Of a DNA stretch of 11,461 nucleotides, positions 6,641-11,461 are shown piece by piece. How positions within the stretch are numbered: position 1 is the first letter of the stretch; each line of letters opens with the position of its first letter. Made by a program: the position numbers and the translations under genes. The stretch is taken from assembly GCA_016839905.1 (NCBI GenBank), contig JAEOTJ010000086.1, positions 1 through 11,461 on the forward strand, given 5' to 3'. The DNA comes from Promethearchaeota archaeon. Lineage in GTDB: Archaea > Asgardarchaeota > Lokiarchaeia > Sigynarchaeales > SOKP01. Below the pieces are notes generated by a model, which was given only the letters and a program-made list of their open reading frames with translations, made no database searches and had not been told where the DNA came from.

Positions 6641-7327
6641 CTAGATTTCTAACCTATTTAGGAAAATATCTTCGAAAAAAATATGTTTCTTATTTAGTAT
6701 TTTATTCTTATATCCTTTTTCTTCTATTTTTTTATTCAATGCTTCTATATTAATTACACTTGAGCTTATATAATATATATAGCATTTTTGTTTTAAATTA
6801 AGATAATCTTTAACACGATTAAGAAAAACAAGGAAAACCTCGTATCCTTTTTGTCCTCCATCCCAACTACGATCTATTTTTTTTCTCGTTTGTAAATCAT
6901 CTATAAGTTTCGAAGATGGTAAATAAGGAGGATTAAATACTATGATATCAAAAGAATGTTTTAGAGAATCAGGAAACGATGCAAAAAGTTCTGAATGAAT
7001 AAAAGTAATTTCTTTCTTATTATTATTGCTTTTTTCATTTAATTTAGCACATTTTATTGCTTCTTCTAAAATGTCAGAAGCATAAATTTCTGGATTAAAT
7101 TTCGGATATTTCTTCTTAATCAATTGAAGGAATATAGCAATTATTCCTGTTCCAGTACCTAAATCTAATATCTTTTTAATTTTCTGGATTTTCAACCCAT
7201 CAAAATAATCTTTGTTAATACTCTTTCTAAAATAATCAAGAATTAAGTAAGTATCATCCGAAGGAGTATATACATTTTTATAATCACATTCGATTATGGG
7301 ATCGGGAATTTTTAGAAATTTTTTCAC
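6641..7327 (-). CDS. HemK2/Mtq2-like protein-glutamine N5-methyltransferase
   Basis: The 228-residue protein is a class I SAM-dependent methyltransferase of the HemK family in its short archaeal/eukaryotic form (Mtq2/N6AMT1), which lacks the extra N-terminal domain of bacterial PrmC. Marks: VYTPSDDTYLILD (about 19-31), SAM motif I ILDLGTGTG (53-61), the acidic YASDI (82-86), catalytic NPPY (132-135) that holds the target amide, and SWDGGQKGYEV (about 155-165). By family knowledge it methylates the Gln of the GGQ loop in release factor aRF1 with a Trm112-like partner; the partner is not in this window. The start is probably GTG at 7325-7327 in TTGGTGAAA; the adjacent TTG (7328-7330) is the alternative. 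It is the last gene of the cluster, 24 nt after ksgA. It ends in TAG, the only such stop among the genes here. Confidence 0.87.
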   Translation of the reverse strand: MKKFLKIPDPIIECDYKNVYTPSDDTYLILDYFRKSINKDYFDGLKIQKIKKILDLGTGTGIIAIFLQLIKKKYPKFNPEIYASDILEEAIKCAKLNEKSNNNKKEITFIHSELFASFPDSLKHSFDIIVFNPPYLPSSKLIDDLQTRKKIDRSWDGGQKGYEVFLVFLNRVKDYLNLKQKCYIYYISSSVINIEALNKKIEEKGYKNKILNKKHIFFEDIFLNRLEI

Positions 7328-7351
7328 CAAAAAATTTTTAATTTAATTCTA

Positions 7352-8191
7352 TTAATAATTATAAAATATTTTACTTAATTCAATGAAATCCAGAACTTTT
7401 AATTGGGAAACTTTTTCATTTCCAAAATTATTATCTTGGATATATCTAAGGATTTCTTCTTTTTTAATGTTTAATTCTCTTCTTTTTTTATAAAAGAGTT
7501 CTATAGCATTAATAAGATTTTTATTCTTAAATGGCATTATTCCTGCAATGAATTCTAAAAAGAAATTTTTTTTTACACTATTCATTAAAAATGGGTCAAT
7601 TTTTTCTCTTGGGATTAAGTTTATGAGGGAAAGCTCAATATTTGGGATAGGATAGAAGCTCTTTGGTGATATATTAAATCTCTCTATTGGTCTCATAAAA
7701 GCATTTACGGATAAAGTAATCCTAGAGAATTTTTTATAATTATTTTTATTAAAAAGTCGATCTGAAAGACTTTTTTCAATAATTAAAATACCTTGAGGCG
7801 GTTTTTCATTAAAGAATACTTTTTCAAGAATTGGTCCTGTTATTGAATAAGGTATATTTGAAACAACTTTATTACACAATGGAATCTCAATTTTTAATAG
7901 ATCATCATTAACAAGCTGCAAATTATTATATTTTGAGAATTTTTTTTCCAGATAATCACATAACCTAGAATCAATTTCAACAGCATGAACTTTTTTGACC
8001 TTTTTTATTAAAGACTCCGTCAAAAAGCCTAATCCCGGACCGATTTCTAAAACTACATCTTCTCTTTTTAAGTTTGAAACTGAAATAATTTTATCTACAA
8101 CATTCTTATCAATTATAAAATTTTGACCTAAGTATTTTTTAGGCTTGATATTTAATTGGTTTAAAATCAGTTGTATGGTTGATTTATTCAT
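7352..8191 (-). CDS. ksgA: 16S rRNA dimethyladenosine transferase (KsgA/RsmA/Dim1)
   Basis: The 279-residue enzyme uses SAM to dimethylate two adjacent adenosines in the loop of helix 45 near the 3' end of small-subunit rRNA, a late step in ribosome maturation. Visible motifs are LGQNFIIDKNVVDKI (21-35, family signature), SAM motif I LEIGPGLG (48-55), VEID (71-74), a VNDDLLK acidic motif (about 94-100) and the catalytic NIPY (112-115, NLPY in most bacteria). A C-terminal helical domain follows (about 185-279), which binds rRNA. Length fits the family. ATG at 8189-8191 starts four nucleotides after the DUF655 stop, with no clear Shine-Dalgarno sequence, so the two are probably co-transcribed and may be translationally coupled. 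The order DUF655-ksgA-HemK2 is the usual archaeal one. Confidence 0.96.
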   Translation of the reverse strand: MNKSTIQLILNQLNIKPKKYLGQNFIIDKNVVDKIISVSNLKREDVVLEIGPGLGFLTESLIKKVKKVHAVEIDSRLCDYLEKKFSKYNNLQLVNDDLLKIEIPLCNKVVSNIPYSITGPILEKVFFNEKPPQGILIIEKSLSDRLFNKNNYKKFSRITLSVNAFMRPIERFNISPKSFYPIPNIELSLINLIPREKIDPFLMNSVKKNFFLEFIAGIMPFKNKNLINAIELFYKKRRELNIKKEEILRYIQDNNFGNEKVSQLKVLDFIELSKIFYNY

Positions 8192-8195
8192 ATTT

Positions 8196-8840
8196 TTATT
8201 CGTATTTTTTAGTTTTACTAAAGAGATAATACTTTACATCTCTTTGAAGTTCCTTGATGATTCGCTGTGCGATCTGTTTTGCTGGATGGGAGAGACTTGT
8301 ACGATCTGAAATATCTTGAAATGTAACAAATTTTTGTTTTTCTCTAGCTTCTAATATTTCCCACATGTGTTTCTTTCCTATACCTGGTAGAAGTTTTAAA
8401 GCATGCATTCTTGGAGTAATTGATGTAGAATAGTTGAAAAAATTGATAAATTTTTCTTCATAAATCAAGACTTCTTTTTCCAGAATTGGTTGAAGTAATG
8501 CCTTGGAAGTAGCAGTTAATTCTTCATAATCCATCTTTTTTAAGACTTCTTTTAATTTTCCTTCCTTTAAAAATGTCTCATAAGTGCCTTTCTCTTGAAT
8601 TTTAGGGCTATTATGTTTATCAGTTTTTACTTCATATAACACCCAATCGGGAAAAGTAATGAGTTGTACAAGAGAGGATTTTGCCCAACTTGGCCTATCT
8701 TCTGCAGGATGACCATGTAGCAATAAATCTAAGATTATTAATTCTCTTTGTTTCTTTATAAATTGTTTTTTCTTTCGAGGTCCTCTGTTTCGGTAAGGTC
8801 TTCCTTGGGGAGGCCTTCGAAATCGATCTCTTCTCTCCAT
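8196..8840 (-). CDS. DUF655 family HhH nucleic-acid-binding protein
   Basis: This 214-residue protein belongs to DUF655, an archaeal family nearly always encoded beside rpoF and ksgA. Residues 1-33 are a strongly basic tail rich in Arg, Lys, Gly and Pro. LLLHGHPAEDRPSW (39-52) and YEELTATSKALL (105-116) are family segments. LPGIGKKHMWEILEAR (151-166) is a helix-hairpin-helix, followed by a second hairpin-like part (about 173-200). The HhH and the basic tail indicate DNA or RNA binding, likely RNA given the ribosomal neighbours; the exact role is not established. ATG at 8838-8840 was chosen; an in-frame TTG at 8847-8849 would add three residues. It lies 152 bp after rpo4, with TATA-like strings in that gap, and 4 nt before ksgA. 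Confidence 0.9.
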   Translation of the reverse strand: MERRDRFRRPPQGRPYRNRGPRKKKQFIKKQRELIILDLLLHGHPAEDRPSWAKSSLVQLITFPDWVLYEVKTDKHNSPKIQEKGTYETFLKEGKLKEVLKKMDYEELTATSKALLQPILEKEVLIYEEKFINFFNYSTSITPRMHALKLLPGIGKKHMWEILEAREKQKFVTFQDISDRTSLSHPAKQIAQRIIKELQRDVKYYLFSKTKKYE

Positions 8841-8934
8841 ACCAACCAAATATCTTGTTTTTTACTTTTCCTTTATCCATAATTATTTTTATTTTTTTTG
8901 AAAATAGAATTGGAATTTCAAGTGAAGGTAAGAT

Positions 8935-8975
8935 CTATTATAAAAATTAAAGATTATACATCCTTATAAATTCTT
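8935..8975 (-). promoter_or_regulatory. Candidate internal promoter upstream of DUF655-ksgA-HemK2
   Basis: On the minus strand the 152-bp gap between rpo4 and DUF655 contains AGAATTTATAAGG (8962-8974) and AATTTTTATAATAG (8935-8948), both TATA-like. Either would put a transcript start some 70-100 nt before the DUF655 ATG. The gap is much longer than the other junctions of the lower cluster, which supports a separate promoter. AT-rich background makes each site individually weak evidence. Confidence 0.3.
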
Positions 8976-8992
8976 CGGTGTTTTGAAGATTT

Positions 8993-9361
8993 TTATGAAG
9001 TTTTTAATTCTGATATTTGATATAATAATTCTTGAAGTTGGTCCTCATCTAAGGTTTTTCCAGAAAAGCTTTTCTCTAAGATCATTCGAATTTCTGGAAT
9101 CGATTTAGGATCAATATTTACGATATTAATTGCGTAAATCTCCTCAATATCATATCTATTGATTAAGAATTTCTTAATTTTTTTAGCATCTTTATCTGAC
9201 ATTTTTGCAAATTGATTTACATAGTTATATGTAATTTCTTGAAAATGAGACATGCCCTCTTCTTCATTATCGATTTGTGATATTCTTTCTTTAACAAGTT
9301 CCATAATCTTTTTTACTTCTGGAATTGAGACCGTTTTTTCATCAATTTTTCTGCCAGACAT
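8993..9361 (-). CDS. rpoF: DNA-directed RNA polymerase subunit Rpo4 (RpoF)
   Basis: The 122-residue protein is the archaeal Rpo4, counterpart of eukaryotic Rpb4. With Rpo7 it forms the stalk of RNA polymerase, which binds emerging RNA and assists open-complex formation. The N-terminal part contains the KTVSIPEVKKIMELVKER segment (about 9-26) typical of the tip-associated region. The C-terminal HRDC-like helical part includes MSDKDAKKIKKFLI and DIEEIYAINIVNIDPKSIPE (about 54-90). The ending LDEDQLQELLYQISEL is also usual for the family. Length is typical. ATG at 9359-9361 is separated from the L21e stop by only six nucleotides and lies in the same reading frame. The L21e-Rpo4 pairing is conserved in archaea, so co-expression is expected. 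Its partner gene rpo7 is not in this window. Confidence 0.93.
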   Translation of the reverse strand: MSGRKIDEKTVSIPEVKKIMELVKERISQIDNEEEGMSHFQEITYNYVNQFAKMSDKDAKKIKKFLINRYDIEEIYAINIVNIDPKSIPEIRMILEKSFSGKTLDEDQLQELLYQISELKTS

Positions 9362-9367
9362 ATTAAA

Positions 9368-9697
9368 TCAGATTTTAATTTTTATTTTATTGGAATCATA
9401 ATTTATTCTTAAATGTTCTTTTCCAATGATTAGTAGTTTTTTAGAATTACCTAATTTTACCTCAACTTCATAGCACCGCCCCCTTTTACCTATAATCGTA
9501 CCTGTGCGACCGTGATATCGTCTGTGGGGCATTCCACGGCGGTGTTGGCTGGGATCTGTTATAATATCAACTTTATCATTAATCTCATAATAGATTAAAT
9601 ATTTTTCAATGGAGCCAAGACCCCTATCACGCACATTTTTTCTATGCTTGCTCCTTGTTTTGTTCCTGTAGCCCTTATGCAGAGTAATTTTATTCAC
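9368..9697 (-). CDS. rpl21e: Large-subunit ribosomal protein L21e
   Basis: This small basic protein of 109 residues is archaeal/eukaryotic eL21, part of the 50S subunit near the central protuberance. Marks: HKGYRNKTRSKHRKNVRDRG (7-26), an SH3-like barrel with YEINDKVDIITDPSQHRRGM (37-56) and MPHRRYHGRTGTIIGKRGR (56-74), and YEVEV (76-80). It is slightly longer than most homologues because of a short KIKIKI end. The start is GTG at 9695-9697, preceded by AAAG; no ATG occurs upstream in frame before a stop. It is the only intact gene here ending in TGA (9368-9370), and rpo4 follows in the same frame after six nucleotides. It lies 73 nt after pus10, with TATA-like strings in that gap that could serve a separate promoter. 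Confidence 0.95.
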   Translation of the reverse strand: MNKITLHKGYRNKTRSKHRKNVRDRGLGSIEKYLIYYEINDKVDIITDPSQHRRGMPHRRYHGRTGTIIGKRGRCYEVEVKLGNSKKLLIIGKEHLRINYDSNKIKIKI

Positions 9698-9770
9698 CTT
9701 TATTTAAATTATAACGAGTATTTAACCAGTATTATGTATTATAACTTATTTATTTTATGATTTTAAATCG

Positions 9771-11138
9771 TTAATATTTAATTTCAATTACATCTAATTC
9801 TTTACAGATAAGTGGGACATTAAAAACTTCAGCGAAGGATGGTGAAGTTCGATTTTCATCACCGTGAATTAATTCTTTAATGTATGTTCCTCCTTGAGTC
9901 TCAATCGTAAATTCATATAAGTTCGGTTTAATGTAAGCCCCATCTATTTTATATATGTATTTTTCTCTCATTAAATCAGCACGTCGATGAGATACTCTAA
10001 TAGGAGTTTTTTGTTGGATTTTTTGACTTTCAAGTTTAATTTTTAATTTATTTACAATATCTTCAAAATCTTCTATCCATATCTCTTTTTCTGATTGGAC
10101 AATAGCTTTATAGACTTTTCTTGTATTTTCTGCATCAATTTTAATCTTTATGACTTCTTTTTTAGTACTATATTTAAGATCTGAAATATTTACTTTTCCT
10201 TTATTAATTTGATTAACTTTTTCTAATATTTTTTCTAAATCTAAAGTTCTAATCTTAGGATCTTTTAATTCTAAAATAAAGGGTCTTCCAGTACCCAACA
10301 TTCTTACATCAATATCTTCTCTACCTGCACCATGAAATTTAGAACTTGAGGCTTTAGTAGCTTTGACAAACTCAGGACTAATTAATTCCTCTACGCTAGT
10401 TTCATATTGTTTACCTGAAAAATTACATAATTCACATCCTTTACCTAAGCATTTCCTGCAATTCCAATGAGTTTGAGGAATACCTCTTATTAATTTATTA
10501 TATCGTCCAGCTAAAAAAACAGGACGAAATAATATTTCTATATCAAAAGTATTAATATTAAGGTTAAAAATAAAAACAACATCTGGATTATTAAATTCTG
10601 GAGGCTTATTTAACGTTTTAGATAATTTTTTTCCTAAATAACGATTGAAATGGCTTTTAAATGATTCTGCTTCCAAAAGATTAAATTCTCCTTTAAAATA
10701 ATCTTCTTGATTAATAATTTGGGAATCAAGGCGTGTTCCAATTAAAAGATTATCGAACTCAATACTATTACTTAATTCTTTTGCTTTTAAAATATATTCT
10801 TGAATATATAGAAAAATATCTTGACATAGAAAACATTTCTGATCTAATCGAGTTTTTGAATAATCATAGCCTTCATTTTCTAATACTTTTTGAGCTGGTG
10901 AAAATCTAGCATTTTCTGCTAAAATTTTTAAATTTTTTAATGATTCAGTCTCATTTTCTTGGGAATTTCTAAGAAACCTACTATGATTTTCTAAAGTTAG
11001 AGATAAAAGTAAAGAGTTTCCTCTTTCTTTATTTGTTGTATTCGATCCTAAAAGAGAAAACATTCTTCCAAGGCAACAAGGACAAATATAATATTTTTTA
11101 TATATCTCTAAAACTTTCTCAAATAAAGTCATACTCAT
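9771..11138 (-). CDS. pus10: tRNA pseudouridine synthase Pus10
   Basis: The 455-residue enzyme converts U54 and U55 in the tRNA T-loop to pseudouridine in archaea, replacing bacterial TruB for position 55. The N-terminal part carries a four-Cys zinc site (Cys19, Cys22, Cys102, Cys105) and a THUMP-like RNA-binding region (about 110-220). A second Cys cluster, Cys227, Cys230, Cys235 and Cys238, lies in WNCRKCLGKGCELC. The catalytic domain begins near 245; the active-site motif is GAGREDIDVRMLGTGRPF (270-287), where Asp275 or Asp277 is the catalytic Asp. The C-terminal QGGTYIKELIHGDENRTSP (417-435) is also a family mark. ATG at 11136-11138 is used; Met3 is an alternative start. It is the first gene of the minus-strand cluster. 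In many archaea srp54 lies upstream, but the 323 bp visible here show no srp54 end. Confidence 0.95.
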   Translation of the reverse strand: MSMTLFEKVLEIYKKYYICPCCLGRMFSLLGSNTTNKERGNSLLLSLTLENHSRFLRNSQENETESLKNLKILAENARFSPAQKVLENEGYDYSKTRLDQKCFLCQDIFLYIQEYILKAKELSNSIEFDNLLIGTRLDSQIINQEDYFKGEFNLLEAESFKSHFNRYLGKKLSKTLNKPPEFNNPDVVFIFNLNINTFDIEILFRPVFLAGRYNKLIRGIPQTHWNCRKCLGKGCELCNFSGKQYETSVEELISPEFVKATKASSSKFHGAGREDIDVRMLGTGRPFILELKDPKIRTLDLEKILEKVNQINKGKVNISDLKYSTKKEVIKIKIDAENTRKVYKAIVQSEKEIWIEDFEDIVNKLKIKLESQKIQQKTPIRVSHRRADLMREKYIYKIDGAYIKPNLYEFTIETQGGTYIKELIHGDENRTSPSFAEVFNVPLICKELDVIEIKY

Positions 11139-11206
11139 TATATTAAAAGAAATGATAATATTATTGTTTTATTATTATTATATCAACTGCTTGTTGAAAT
11201 TCTATA

Positions 11207-11220
11207 AAAACTTATAAATA
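11207..11220 (-). promoter_or_regulatory. Candidate TATA box of pus10
   Basis: On the minus strand TATTTATAAGTTTTTA lies about 70-80 bp before the pus10 ATG; a second TATAGA string lies just upstream. A start about 25 bp downstream would leave a leader near 45 nt. TATA-like strings are frequent in this DNA, so the support is modest. Confidence 0.3.
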
Positions 11221-11326
11221 TCTATAAAAAACCAAAAAAATAGCACTCCCTCCCTTTTTAAATTTACCGAATGTTTTCTATCCTTTAAGGAAAAAATAAC
11301 TAAAAAGGTGATACACTAACTCACTC

Positions 11327-11351
11327 AAGAAAAACCAATACCTTTCATTGG
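11327..11351 (-). terminator. Hairpin plus T-run on the minus strand, terminator-like
   Basis: Read on the minus strand, CCAAT (11351-11347) and ATTGG (11339-11335) form a 5-bp stem with a 7-nt loop, followed directly by TTTTTCTT (11334-11327). It could end a transcript entering from the right edge, upstream of pus10. The stem is short, so the T-run is the better evidence. Confidence 0.35.
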
Positions 11352-11461
11352 CCTCTATTATCAACACATGCTCACTTGATGGATTTGCTCATTCATTACC
11401 CTTTTAAGTGAGTACTCGAACCATATTTGGATTCTGGGAAGCATTTCCCGCCGTTTATAAG

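Larger units (their letters stand above)
11139..11461. other. Intergenic region upstream of pus10, with a possible unidentified gene end at the right edge
   Basis: No complete gene is visible. The last ~60 bases are clearly richer in G+C. On the minus strand two frames are open from the edge: one of 21 codons to TAA at 11396-11398 (LINGGKCFPESKYGSSTHLKG) and one of 32 codons to TGA at 11361-11363. Neither is recognised, so a partial gene is possible but unproved. Other structures: GGGAA/TTCCC hairpin (11436-11449), the 8-bp palindrome GAGTACTC (11410-11417), and CTCACTT (11371-11377) inverted at 11406-11412. Confidence 0.35.

Noticed and set aside
8695..8880. 61-codon minus-strand frame starting with ATG at 8880, possible upstream N-terminus of DUF655
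   Set aside because: It is in a different frame from DUF655 and loses the basic tail pattern; a frameshift would be needed and the DUF655 start at 8840 needs none.
1919..9370. Reassignment of UGA as a sense codon in this organism
   Set aside because: L21e ends at TGA with a normal length and Rpo4 follows as a normal separate protein, and TGG is used for Trp. One disrupted transposase is not enough.
11405..11425. TGGTTCGAG on the minus strand, resembling a tRNA T-loop
   Set aside because: The flanking bases do not form a T-stem, and no acceptor, D or anticodon arm can be built around it.

Overview
The window is AT-rich archaeal DNA, very probably from an Asgard (Lokiarchaeia-like) archaeon. 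Two things point there. The right half carries the archaeal gene cluster pus10 - ribosomal protein L21e - RNA polymerase subunit Rpo4 - DUF655 - ksgA - HemK2-type methyltransferase. The left half carries a Rab/Ras-like small GTPase of the kind abundant in Asgard genomes (WDFGGE switch II). Introns, tRNAs, rRNAs and CRISPR repeats were looked for and not seen.

Layout. Positions 1-279 hold a possible protein C-terminus followed by several strong hairpins, two of which are mutually exclusive (terminator/antiterminator-like). Next is a six-helix DUF998-like membrane protein (280-1014, +). Positions 1091-2926 are a complete insertion sequence: matching ~65-bp terminal inverted repeats, a 4-7 bp flanking direct repeat, and one DDE transposase gene (-) broken by a single in-frame TGA immediately before the first catalytic Asp. 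On the minus strand follow an SCP2-domain protein (3005-3436), a ~490-bp AT-rich gap, a small GTPase (3927-4454) and a CPBP/Rce1-type membrane protease (4612-5262). A stand-alone NurA-family nuclease (5358-6635, +) is divergent from the protease gene; a perfect palindromic TATA sequence lies between them.

The minus-strand information-processing cluster runs from 11138 down to 6641: Pus10 (tRNA pseudouridine synthase), L21e, Rpo4, DUF655 (HhH protein), KsgA/Dim1 (16S rRNA dimethyladenosine) and the HemK2/Mtq2-like methyltransferase (probably acting on release factor aRF1). Together they serve tRNA modification, ribosome structure and maturation, transcription and translation termination. Gaps are 73, 6, 152, 4 and 24 nt, so L21e-Rpo4 and DUF655-KsgA-HemK2 look like tight co-transcription units. 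The last ~320 bp (11139-11461) hold no complete gene, only candidate promoter, terminator and partial-ORF signals.

Main points for follow-up: the one-stop transposase in an otherwise intact IS; the competing RNA hairpins at the left edge; the GTPase with Glu at the Ras Gln61 position and no lipid anchor, beside a CPBP protease; and the in-frame L21e-UGA-Rpo4 arrangement. No clearly new multi-gene system was identified.
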